A DNA stretch of 15,285 nt from CAYGHG01 sp964349515 (GTDB taxonomy: Bacteria; Oederibacteriota; PGYV01; CAYGHG01). The stretch is from the NCBI GenBank assembly GCA_964349515.1, contig CAYGHG010000063.1:1-15285 (forward strand). Reading direction: 5' to 3'. Below are positions 7,287 through 14,793 of the stretch, piece by piece. How positions within the stretch are numbered: position 1 is the stretch's first letter; each line of letters starts with the position of its first letter. The notes beneath the pieces are model-generated. The model made no database searches. It was not told the origin of the DNA and saw only the letters and a program-made list of their open reading frames with translations. The position numbers and the translations under genes are program-made.

Positions 7287-8390
7287 TCAGCCTTTTGTGT
7301 AACTTGCCATATTATCCCTGTGTATCGCTTCCTCGTAAAATCCGCTCTGCATCAGGGCCTTTATCTCTTTTGATTTTTTTCCTTTAACGCTTTTTAGGTC
7401 TTTGGAAGAATAGTTACTGATTCCTTTGGCGAGTTTTACCCCTTTAGCGTCTGATATTTCCACGGCATCGCCGAAATCAAAATCACCCTTCACTCCTGAC
7501 ACTCCCACGCAAAGCAGGCTTTTACCTGATAAGAGCGCTTTTTTCGCGCCTTCATCTATTGTTACCTCCCCTTTTGTCCTTAAGTTGAGGAGTATCCATC
7601 TCTTTTTTGATTCTGCACGCTTTCCCTTTTTATAAATAAAAGTACCGGCGCCGGCGCCTGACGCCGCGGTTTCCACCACGCCGGGCGCGTTTCCGTTTGC
7701 GATTATCAGCGGTATTCCGGCGTAATTGAGCTTTCTTGCGGCTTCAAGTTTTGTGGCCATGCCGCCCGTGCCGAAACCGGTCTTTCCGGTGGTGTCGATT
7801 TTATCAATATAATCGTCTATGTTTTCTATGTTCCTGATGAGAGAGGCGCCCGGATATTTTTGGGGGTTTTTGTCGTACACGCCGTCAACACTGGTAAGTA
7901 TTATGACCAGGTCCGCGTTTACCAGGCTGCCTGTTATGGCCGCGAGCGCGTCGTTGTCGCCGAACTTTATCTCTTCGGTGGCCACCGCGTCATTTTCGTT
8001 TATTACGGGCACAATCCTCCACTCAAGCAGTTTGTTCAGCGTGTTGCTGGCGTTGGCTATTTTTGCCCTGTGCCTTATGTCCTCGTGGTCAAGCAGCACC
8101 TGGGCCGCGTGCATGCCCTGCTTTTCAAACATCGACTCATACTCCTGCATCAGGCTTATCTGCCCGACCGCCGCTACAGCCTGCTTTTCCGCCACATCCG
8201 AAGGTTTGGCGGACAGCCCCAGTTTTTTTATCCCGAGCCCTATGGCGCCCGAGCTGACTATGACTACGTCTTTTCCGGCTTTCATAAGGCCCGCAGCCTG
8301 GGTGGTAAAGTTTTTCAAGAAGTCCCTGCGGACACCTTTTTCATCGGCTATTAAGTTGGTCCCGACTTTTATAACGATTCTTTTATACAT
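7287..8390 (-). CDS. proB: Glutamate 5-kinase with C-terminal PUA domain
   Basis: ProB phosphorylates glutamate to glutamyl-5-phosphate, the first step of proline synthesis, in the cytoplasm. The amino acid kinase domain (about 1-255) shows IVIKVGTNL (5-13), VIVSSGAIGLG (43-53), the NENDAVATEE and KFGDNDALAA blocks of the substrate site (131-151), ILTSVDGVYDKNP (164-176) and GTGGMATKLEAA (207-218). A PUA domain follows (about 275-352). Length 367 is typical of the PUA-bearing form. A ribosome binding site GGAGA lies about 8 bases upstream of the ATG. It lies downstream of obg as in many bacteria, separated by 152 bases that hold heptamer repeats. proA is not in the window. Confidence 0.96.
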   Translation of the reverse strand: MYKRIVIKVGTNLIADEKGVRRDFLKNFTTQAAGLMKAGKDVVIVSSGAIGLGIKKLGLSAKPSDVAEKQAVAAVGQISLMQEYESMFEKQGMHAAQVLLDHEDIRHRAKIANASNTLNKLLEWRIVPVINENDAVATEEIKFGDNDALAAITGSLVNADLVIILTSVDGVYDKNPQKYPGASLIRNIENIDDYIDKIDTTGKTGFGTGGMATKLEAARKLNYAGIPLIIANGNAPGVVETAASGAGAGTFIYKKGKRAESKKRWILLNLRTKGEVTIDEGAKKALLSGKSLLCVGVSGVKGDFDFGDAVEISDAKGVKLAKGISNYSSKDLKSVKGKKSKEIKALMQSGFYEEAIHRDNMASYTKG

Positions 8391-8483
8391 GCCACAGTCT
8401 CCGTTTTATGATTCATCACGCAATCTTCACCCTGCATTTCAAAATCCGAAACCAACACCCGCAACTATTTTATTTTTTATCCT

Positions 8484-8539
8484 TAACTTCTGTCTTTTGT
8501 CTTCTGTCTTCTGGCTTCTGTCTTAATTATAGCTTAATT
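8484..8539. repeat. Intergenic heptamer-periodic repeat array
   Basis: Seven-base units run in order: TAACTTC, TGTCTTT, TGTCTTC, TGTCTTC, TGGCTTC, TGTCTTA, ATTATAG, CTTAATT. The 29 bases at 8482-8510 are identical to 926-954. As at the first site, the TGTCTT units are followed by a TTATAG unit. The array ends 3 bases before the obg stop, between obg and proB, so it lies in or at the end of the obg transcript. Confidence 0.72.
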
Positions 8540-8542
8540 TCC

Positions 8543-9802
8543 CTATTCTTCTTCCGAAAAAACAAAATCCCTCTCTCCTATTACGATTATGTCGCCTTCC
8601 TTGACGCCGTAGGCTTTCAGCATTTTGTTGACGCCGTTTTTGTCGAGATAACTCCTGAAAACATGCACCGTATCAGGGTTGCCGAAATCAAGCATCGCAA
8701 TGTATTTTTCGACCTTGGAAGAAACCAGCCTGTAGGCATTTGCCTCGAGCTTTTCAATCCGCGACGGCCCCTCCTCCTCAAAGGCCCGCGCTTCGGGGCT
8801 TATTTCCCTGACTTCGGCTTCTGTTTTTTCAAGAACCGCAAAAACCTTTTTTATGACCTTGTCAATTCCCGCGCCTTCTTTTGCCGATATGAAATCAAAT
8901 ACTATCTTATGTTTCTTGAATTTTTCACGTATTGTTTTCTTTTCCTTCGCGCTTAAGAGCTCTTCTTTGTTTATAAAAACCACCTGCGGCCTTTTCAGAA
9001 GCTTTTTGTCATATGCACCGAGTTCTTTATTTATAATCCTGTATGTTTTATATGCATCCCCCTGTGTCGGGTCAACAAGGTGTATGTAAACGCGCGTGCG
9101 CTCAATATGGCGCAAAAACTCAATCCCCAGCCCCCGGCCCTCTGCCGCGCCTTCTATCAAACCCGGGATGTCAGCCACCACATAGGCGCGCTCCTCATCA
9201 TAGCGCACCAGCCCGAGCACGGGGGTCAATGTCGTGAAAGGGTAATTTGCTATTTTCGGGTGGGCATTTGATATTTTTGAGAGAAGGGTTGACTTGCCCG
9301 CGTTTGCGAGCCCGATTATCCCCACATCAGCTATTATTTTAAGTTCAAGGGCAAATTCGCCCTCCTGGCACGGCTCTCCCTTTTCATAAAATTTAGGCGC
9401 CTGACGCACGGAATTTCTGAACCTTGCGTTTCCCCTGCCGCCGCGCCCGCCCCTCATCAGCATGTAAACTTCGCCGTCACGCACAAAATCCTTTATGACG
9501 CGCCCTTTTTTGTCTTTAAGAACGGTCCCAAGCGGTATGTTTACATAAATATCTTCGCCGTTTTTTCCATGGCTGTTGTTGCCGCTGCCCTTACCGCCGT
9601 CACCTGCAAAAAAGCGCCTCCTATAGTGAAGATCCATCAGTGTATTCATATGCTTTGTAGCTTTAAAATAAGCGTGCCCGCCTCGGCCGCCGTCGCCGCC
9701 GTCAGGCCCGCCCTTTGGTACAAATTTTTCCCTGTGAAATGAAGAGGCTCCGTCCCCGCCTTTTCCAGATTTAACCTGTATTATCGCGCGATCTACAAAC
9801 AC
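8543..9802 (-). CDS. obg: GTPase Obg/CgtA
   Basis: Obg is a ribosome-associated GTPase acting in large-subunit assembly and stress signalling. I choose the GTG at 9802 (419 residues): GGAGG (9812-9808) lies 5 bases upstream and the product then begins (M)FVDRAIIQVKSGKGGDG, the usual Obg start; an ATG at 9814 would add four residues but has no site. The glycine-rich Obg fold (1-157) is followed by the G domain: GLANAGKS (164-171), YPFTTLTP, DIPG (211-214), NKEE (278-281) and SAK (306-308). A C-terminal OCT domain covers about 340-415. The fourth motif is NKEE rather than the usual NKxD. It is separated from rpmA by a large surface protein gene. Confidence 0.95.
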   Translation of the reverse strand: MFVDRAIIQVKSGKGGDGASSFHREKFVPKGGPDGGDGGRGGHAYFKATKHMNTLMDLHYRRRFFAGDGGKGSGNNSHGKNGEDIYVNIPLGTVLKDKKGRVIKDFVRDGEVYMLMRGGRGGRGNARFRNSVRQAPKFYEKGEPCQEGEFALELKIIADVGIIGLANAGKSTLLSKISNAHPKIANYPFTTLTPVLGLVRYDEERAYVVADIPGLIEGAAEGRGLGIEFLRHIERTRVYIHLVDPTQGDAYKTYRIINKELGAYDKKLLKRPQVVFINKEELLSAKEKKTIREKFKKHKIVFDFISAKEGAGIDKVIKKVFAVLEKTEAEVREISPEARAFEEEGPSRIEKLEANAYRLVSSKVEKYIAMLDFGNPDTVHVFRSYLDKNGVNKMLKAYGVKEGDIIVIGERDFVFSEEE

Positions 9803-9831
9803 ATAATCCTCCATAATAAAGTATTTAAAGC

Positions 9832-9860
9832 ATTATAATATGGCGGGGCTGTTTTTTCAC
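9832..9860 (-). promoter_or_regulatory. Probable obg promoter
   Basis: On the minus strand a perfect TATAAT (9837-9832) lies 17 bases from GTGAAA (9860-9855), which matches TTGACA at four of six positions. Start of transcription would be near 9825, about 23 bases before the obg GTG and just upstream of GGAGG. It would allow obg to be read independently of the surface protein gene. Confidence 0.5.
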
Positions 9861-9903
9861 CCATTATAATTAAAAAGATATTGTTCACATCAGTGTGTAA
9901 TAT

Positions 9904-9976
9904 GATCTCCTCTCCGCCTTTAAAGGTAGGCTCTTTTTAGCAGCCCCTTGAGGGGGAGAGGTCAGGTGAGGGGGCG
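9904..9976. repeat. Imperfect palindromic intergenic element
   Basis: Left arm CCTCTCCGCCTTTAAAGG (about 9909-9926) and right arm CCTTGAGGGGGAGAGG (9946-9961) are imperfect inverted repeats, with the flank GTCAGGTGAGGGGG after the right arm. The text CCCCTTGAGGGGGAGAGG followed by TCAGGTGAGGGG is a wording I know from dispersed palindromic repeats in many unrelated bacteria. It lies between the surface protein stop and obg. On the minus strand it could form a stem-loop after the surface gene, but no long T-run follows. Confidence 0.55.
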
Positions 9977-9999
9977 TATTTTTATGCTTTAAAAACGCC

Positions 10000-11117
10000 C
10001 TATTTTACCGGTATTTTAATCAATGTATTTCGTCCTTCTGCATTTACTCTGAGTATGTATATTCCGCCCGCTGCCTTCTGCCCTGACCCGGTCACGCCCT
10101 GCCACTCCCACTCGTTCCAGCCCGCCGGCATTTGCGCCGCCGCGGAATACATAAGCTCGCCGGCAATGTTATATATGTATATTTTCACGGCTTCAGAATT
10201 TTTGAGCTTTATCTTGAGCTTTATCGAGCCCTGCCCATTAATAATATTCCCGTAAACATACAGCGGTGTCACCGGAGTACCCGTAGGGACAGCAGTCAAA
10301 GTCGGAGTAATTGTCGCGCTCGGAGTATGCGTCTGCGTGGAAGTAAAAGTACCGGTGTGGGTCATGGTGGGGGTGTCGGTAAAACTTGCGGTAACCGTTT
10401 CTGTAACCGTACCCGTCACGGTTTGGGTATGTGTACCGGTTGGAGTCCCGGTCACGGTCTGTGTAGCGGTTTCGGTCGCGGTTTCGGTGAAAGTTACGGT
10501 ATATGTTATGGTTATAGTAATGGTGCTGCTCGCCGTGGCTGTTTGTGTTATGGTCTCAGTCACAGTTTCAGTAACACTGAGCGTGGCCGTTGGCGTTGTC
10601 GAAGGTGTAACGGTTCCGGTAACGGTCTCCGTGATGGTTGCGGTTACTGTTTGCGTCACTGTTTCTGTAGTAGTTTCTGTCACAGTTTCAGTAACTGTTC
10701 TTGTGACGGTTTCAGTAATGGTTTCGGTAGCGGTTCCTGTTACAGTTTCGGTTACAGTCCCCGTAACAGTCTGCGTCACGGTCACAGTTACAGTCTGCGT
10801 CACGGTTTCAGTAACACTGAGTGTAATCGAAGGTGTAACACTGAGCGTGGCCGTTGGCGTTGTCGAAGGTGTAACAGTCTGCGTCACGGTCGCAGTTACA
10901 GTCTGCGTCACGGTTTCAGTTACAGTCTGCGTCACGGTTTCAGTAATAGTCTGCGTCACAGTTTCAGTAACAGTCTGCGTTGCGGTTTCAGTAATAGTCT
11001 GCGTTGCGGTTTCAGTAACAGTCTGCGTTGCGGTTTCAGTAACAGTCTGCGTCACAGTTTCAGTAACAGTCTGCGTCACAGTTTCAGTAACAGTCTGCGT
11101 CACAGTTTCAGTAACAC
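10000..11117 (-). CDS. Surface protein, C-terminal part: Thr-rich stalk and FlgD-like end
   Basis: This is the C-terminal part of the gene starting at 14106; its upstream end is the assembly gap. Up to about 10264 it codes for a stalk with Thr (sometimes Ser) at every second residue (TVTETVTQ and variants). The last 87 residues (10263-10000) form a separate beta domain: VKIYIYNIAGELMYS, then GWNEWEWQG, then GGIYILRVNAEGRN. This is the pattern of FlgD Ig-like and T9SS type A sorting-like domains, commonly at the C-terminus of large exported proteins in two-membraned bacteria. There is no start codon with a ribosome binding site; a GTG at 11103 lies inside the repeat and is not a real start. 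Confidence 0.8.
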
Positions 11118-11430
11118 NNNNNNNNNNNNNNNNNNNNNNNNNNNNNNNNNNNNNNNNNNNNNNNNNNNNNNNNNNNNNNNNNNNNNNNNNNNNNNNNNNN
11201 NNNNNNNNNNNNNNNNNGTAACAGTCTGCGTCACAGTTTCAGTAACAGTCTGCGTCACAGTTTCAGTAACACTGAGTGTAATCGAAGGTGTAGCTGTTGC
11301 AGTTCCCGTAAAAGTCGGCGTTCCGGTAGGCGTTGAGGATTCTGTAACGGTTTCTGTGACTGTACCCGTAGCCGTAAGCGTGGGAGTGTATGTCGGAGTA
11401 TGTTCAGGCGAAACCGTCCACGTGCCTGTA
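10264..11430. repeat. Thr-X minisatellite coding for the stalk (24-bp core unit)
   Basis: The core, about 10867-11272, repeats a 24-base unit that codes TVTETVTQ on the minus strand, with variants of it (for example TVTETATQ and TITETATQ). The outer parts keep a 6-base period (ACN then any codon) with more varied units. A 39-base block occurs identically at 10573-10611 and 10837-10875 and codes the TPSTTPTATLSV segment, so larger blocks were also duplicated. No stop arises in several frames because of the short period, so long open frames on the plus strand here are spurious. Confidence 0.9.
11118..11217. other. Assembly gap (100 N)
   Basis: Exactly 100 N bases, the usual placeholder for a gap of unknown size. 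It is flanked on both sides by the same 24-base repeat, which explains why assembly failed. The true number of repeats, and the reading frame across the gap, cannot be read from this sequence. Confidence 0.97.
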
Positions 11431-11915
11431 ACCGTGCTTGTCGGAGAGTTTATAACCACACTGTTTGTTATACCCCTCGACGTCCTTGTATTGGTGCCGG
11501 TATCCGCCCCTGTTGCGTCCACCCTGCCCTCAAAACTTACAACCCCGGAGCTTGCTGCTGTATAAATCCATGTGAGATAAGACGTAGCCCAACGCTCAAC
11601 AGAATTCCCGCTGCTATTTAAAAGTAAAGAGGCATTTCCGCCCCCTGTTCCCGTCACAGCAAGCGCCGTAGGCAGCAGGTCAAAAACCTCAAACCCTCCG
11701 TTATAAACCCCGTACACCACTGTTATGCTCTGCCCTATGTTCACGCTTGCAGGCACGGCAGACGCAGAAGAAACATCCAGATAAGAACTGCCGGTAAACC
11801 TCTGAACGGTAAAATCCGCGGACTCCGAATACAAGCTGTAGGAAAGCGATCCTGAATAATCATATGCTGCTATCCGAACCCTGTACTGCGTGCCCTCTGC
11901 CAGAAAAGAAGTTGT
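11218..11915 (-). CDS. Surface protein, middle part (frame shifted)
   Basis: Continuation of the gene starting at 14106, in another frame. From 11915 it reads TTSFLAEGTQYRVRIAAYDYSGS, completing the fibronectin-III-like module whose first half (YYIEYSDDGGTSWYALATTTAKANLYSW) ends the upstream frame. A second beta-rich module follows, from about SYLDVSSASAVPASVNIGQSITVVYGVYN to GRVDATGADTGTNTRTSRGITNSVVINSP. The Thr-rich stalk then begins (TWTVSPEHTPTYTPTLTATG, about 11430) and runs into the assembly gap. The frame itself is open up to 12011, but upstream of 11918 it is not the coding one. It has no start signal of its own. Confidence 0.78.
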
Positions 11916-14106
11916 CCCAGCTGTACAAATTTGCTTTTGCCGTGGTTGTTGCCAGCGCGTACCATGATGTACCGCCGTCATCAGAATATTCAATGTAATA
12001 TTGCAGATCAAACGGGTCGGCTATATCGTCCTTTGAGCCCCATTTCCACTTTACAAGATAATTTTGATCCGCAATTTCCCCGCCAAGCGGCTGCAGCAAT
12101 TCCGGCGGTGTAAAACCCGCCGCAGCCGTGTATGTAATGTCCAGTCTCGGCTGGTACTGCAGGTTTTCATGTGAATACGCCCTATAACCCCTGTCCTGCC
12201 CCTCGTTACGCACCCTGAATAAAACTCCGTTATTTTGAATATTCCCGTCAAGCCAGCCCGCAACCACCGTAACCGGCATCGGCCAGCTGTAGTATCCGGC
12301 TGTTATGACATTCGGAAAAGTATAATAACCTAATACCGTAGAACCGGTATCGCCGCCGGCAGTTGCCCAGGTATCAGAAGTTGTCCGCGACACCCACCCT
12401 GCGCCCGTATCAACCCAGGCTGTGTTCGTAACAGCATACATGTCAACGGTTGCGCTGTTTCCCAGTCTTGTATACACATACATGTTAACAGACGCGCTTG
12501 TAACCACTATATTGGAGGGGAGCATGGACAGGTCAAACTGCGCCACGCTTCTGCGCCTGTCTCCCGCGGTTGAACCCCAGAAGTCCAAGTATGTATATGT
12601 ACCATAGTTTGCGTAGGGCATGCCCTCCCTTAAAACTGTATCCTGTGCCCAGGAAGAGACCGCGCCGCTGCCGGACTCGTAATATTCTACAGCTATATAA
12701 GGTATATTCGTATTTTCCCTGCTGTGAAAAACCTCGCCGTGTATGCCTGCAAGCTCCCTGGAACTTTCCACCTTTAAAAGCAAACCGTTGTTTGTCTTTG
12801 TGCCTTTTACCCAGCCGCTGACAAGCGAGCCCACGTTAAACTGCCTGTAAGCCACGGGGTCAGCCGCGTCAATCAGCGCCCTGCCTGAAAGCATTGTATC
12901 AAAATCACCGCCCGCTGATACCCACGATTCAGTACCGGTCCTTTGCGGCCATGTCGCGCCAGTCTCCGACCACCAGTTTTGTTCCGATACCGGATTGGCA
13001 GTCACTTCATGCACCTGATAATAATCCGCGCCCGTAGAGCCTGTTGTTATAAGGTGATTATAAACATTAAAAAACGCTGTTCTGATAATTGCCGTTGAAG
13101 GTATTGAGGACAGGTCAAAACGGTAAAGACCGCGCCATACAGCGCCGCTTTGGTCTCTGCCAACCGTCATGGTTGTTGCGGTGCCGTTATTTACGGCGCT
13201 TGCGGAATTAATATCAGTGTCCTGCTGCGAATTAAAACTCTGCCAATTCGGAATGCCCAGCGACACGGTAGGGTCTATATATACGGGATACCTCGTACCC
13301 GGGTCAGCGAGCCATGATGCCGGAATTTTTATTTTTACAGTTATTTTTCCCTTTTCAACCGTCAGTTCATAATTTACGCGGAACATCTCCGGCGCGTACT
13401 GTTTGTCAAAACCCGAAGGTGCCGGAGAATCATGTATGTAAGCAGGGTTGATAAAATAATATTCCCCTCCTGACTTAATACAAAAACCATTACCCGTTTC
13501 TGCCTGCCCGCTAATGCCGCCCGCCTCGTTAAAAACCGAAAATCCCGGCCGTGGCAGAAACTCTCCGGTAACTTCCAGAAAATCAGCGGATTCAATTCCC
13601 GTCGGTTTTGAGTGCAGGACAATATTGTTTTTTACGCTTCCCGCGCCTATTATGTATTCATCAGCCGCGCCTTCAAAAGCGTTATCATATTTTACTGTAT
13701 TACCCGCGCCTGAGGCCCTTGAGTTCCCCTTTTGCAGCTGCCTGATTACGGCTCCGGACGCTCCTGTCAGAGCCATGGAAACCGCCTTCCAGGTTATGGA
13801 TTTGCCGCTTTCACCATACACCACTCCCTGCGAGTAATCGTCATAAAAAACCGAACGCAGGGAGTTCTGCTCGCAGGCAAAAAATCCGCGGTTTTTCGAG
13901 GCCGAGGTGTTTATTTTTTTCCACTTGCCGTATTTATCCCTGTAATTCACGGGAACTCCGAAAATCTCCTGCACGAACAAACCGTTATCATACTCTTTAA
14001 GAGCGGCCTTTTCATTCAGCGCCTTTTCATTCTTCAGCTGCTTTGCCGCCAAAGGCGCATTAAAAAATATAACCGCTAAAATTGAAAGCAATACTAACTT
14101 TCTCAC
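11860..14106 (-). CDS. Large surface protein, N-terminal part with two DNRLRE-like modules
   Basis: The GTG at 14106 (GGGGG about 3-7 bases upstream) starts MRKLVLLSILAVIFFNAPLA, a signal peptide probably cut near residue 21. Residues 30-280 resemble the N-terminal region of wall-associated/RHS-type proteins, ending YPVYIDPTVS. Two similar modules follow (about 290-475 and 480-660). Each has a run like RGLYRFDLSSIPSTAIIRTAFFNVYN, a TW or DTW with AGGDF/AGGDTG, then W(L/V)xGxxxNNGLLLKV and a closing YIAVEYY or PRLDITYT; this is the DNRLRE pattern. A fibronectin-III-like module starts near 668. After residue 730 the frame is wrong: about 18 odd residues to a stop at 11860. Probably one gene down to 10000. 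Confidence 0.85.
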   Translation of the reverse strand: MRKLVLLSILAVIFFNAPLAAKQLKNEKALNEKAALKEYDNGLFVQEIFGVPVNYRDKYGKWKKINTSASKNRGFFACEQNSLRSVFYDDYSQGVVYGESGKSITWKAVSMALTGASGAVIRQLQKGNSRASGAGNTVKYDNAFEGAADEYIIGAGSVKNNIVLHSKPTGIESADFLEVTGEFLPRPGFSVFNEAGGISGQAETGNGFCIKSGGEYYFINPAYIHDSPAPSGFDKQYAPEMFRVNYELTVEKGKITVKIKIPASWLADPGTRYPVYIDPTVSLGIPNWQSFNSQQDTDINSASAVNNGTATTMTVGRDQSGAVWRGLYRFDLSSIPSTAIIRTAFFNVYNHLITTGSTGADYYQVHEVTANPVSEQNWWSETGATWPQRTGTESWVSAGGDFDTMLSGRALIDAADPVAYRQFNVGSLVSGWVKGTKTNNGLLLKVESSRELAGIHGEVFHSRENTNIPYIAVEYYESGSGAVSSWAQDTVLREGMPYANYGTYTYLDFWGSTAGDRRRSVAQFDLSMLPSNIVVTSASVNMYVYTRLGNSATVDMYAVTNTAWVDTGAGWVSRTTSDTWATAGGDTGSTVLGYYTFPNVITAGYYSWPMPVTVVAGWLDGNIQNNGVLFRVRNEGQDRGYRAYSHENLQYQPRLDITYTAAAGFTPPELLQPLGGEIADQNYLVKWKWGSKDDIADPFDLQYYIEYSDDGGTSWYALATTTAKANLYSWDNFFSGRGHAVQGSDSSI

Positions 14107-14463
14107 ATGGCCCCCGTTTCAAGTTGATGCTAAGATGTTAAGCTGTTTATACTTACTTATTATTGCTGATAGCCCCGCTAATAGTCAATAAAAATTGAGC
14201 TTTTCTGCCCACAAAAACCCTTGATTTAAAAGCCTTTTTATTTTTTTTTGTATTTTTAACAAAACTTCACGCTATAAGTTTTGCTGTTTTCCGTAATTTT
14301 CCGGCCGGGCCGTAAACTCCGTGTCGCTAACTTTTGGTTTAAAATACCTTTAAAACAGATTTGTTGGCTCCGAGCTGTATTTGAGAACCCGGCAGGTATC
14401 TTTTTCTTGGTCATTATACACTATGAAAGCGCCGGATAATATATATATCACAGATGAAGGGGG
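14107..14463. other. Intergenic region between rpmA and the surface protein gene
   Basis: These 357 bases hold no coding frame I trust. They are AT-rich, with a T-rich stretch at 14235-14265 and a short GC-rich patch at 14300-14313. A promoter for the surface gene is at 14159-14188, and a TATAAT lies near 14415 on the minus strand without a convincing -35 box. I found no match to a riboswitch class that I know. The part near 14118-14150 has weak 7-8 base periodicity (TAAGATG, TTAAGCTG), too weak to call. Confidence 0.6.
14159..14188 (-). promoter_or_regulatory. Promoter of the surface protein gene
   Basis: On the minus strand TTGACT (14188-14183) and AATAAT (14164-14159) are 18 bases apart, five of six matches in each box. 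Transcription would begin near 14152, giving a leader of about 45 bases before the GTG start. With the terminator after rpmA it makes this gene a separate unit. Confidence 0.6.
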
Positions 14464-14498
14464 TAAAAAAAAGCCGCCGGGCTAAAAACCCGGCGGCT
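14464..14498 (-). terminator. Intrinsic terminator after rpmA
   Basis: A perfect 10-base-pair stem, AGCCGCCGGG (14472-14481) with CCCGGCGGCT (14489-14498) and a 7-base loop, is followed on the minus strand by eight T. It ends the rplU-rpmA transcript 18 bases after the rpmA stop. Confidence 0.92.
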
Positions 14499-14515
14499 CT
14501 GTATTATTATGTTTT

Positions 14516-14776
14516 TTACTGCTGTACGGGGACTATGCTTACCCTTGTCGAGCTTCTGCCCACTTTTTCATATTTCACCATGCCGTCAGCCTTCGCATAA
14601 AGGGTGTGGTCGCGGCCCATTCCTACGTTGACGCCTGCGTCAATTTTGGTGCCCCTCTGCCTTACAAGTATGGAACCGCTTCTTACTATTTTATCCGACC
14701 CGGCTTTTACTCCGAGCCTCTTGCCGCCCGAATCTCTTCCGTTTCTTGAACTTCCCTGCGCCTTTGTATGTGCCAT
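14516..14776 (-). CDS. rpmA: 50S ribosomal protein L27
   Basis: L27, 86 residues, sits near the peptidyl transferase centre with its N-terminal tail. The sequence MAHTKAQGSSRNGRDSGGKR continues with LGVKAG, IVRSGSILVRQRGTK and GVNVGMGRDHTLYA, all family blocks. There is no extra N-terminal peptide of the kind cleaved by Prp in Firmicutes. AGGTGA about 9 bases upstream serves as ribosome binding site. It lies 17 bases after the rplU stop, in the usual order. The obg gene that often follows is displaced by the surface protein gene. Confidence 0.96.
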   Translation of the reverse strand: MAHTKAQGSSRNGRDSGGKRLGVKAGSDKIVRSGSILVRQRGTKIDAGVNVGMGRDHTLYAKADGMVKYEKVGRSSTRVSIVPVQQ

Positions 14777-14793
14777 TAATTATCACCTGTCCC

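Noticed and set aside
8408..8956. Plus-strand frame of 182 codons over the obg end
   Set aside because: It is antisense to the well-supported obg gene and begins in the heptamer repeats; composition is Phe/Leu-rich as expected for a shadow frame.
10867..11272. CRISPR-like array of 24-base repeats
   Set aside because: There are no unique spacers; the units are directly adjacent and code for a continuous Thr-rich protein.
10132..11565. Long open frames on the plus strand across the surface protein stalk
   Set aside because: They are shadows of a 6-base-periodic coding repeat that lacks stops in several frames, with absurd Ser/Arg/His- or Val-Thr-Ser-rich products, no ribosome binding site, and they run through the N gap.
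14235..14270. T-rich stretch as a plus-strand terminator
   Set aside because: No gene lies upstream on the plus strand and no good stem precedes the T-run.
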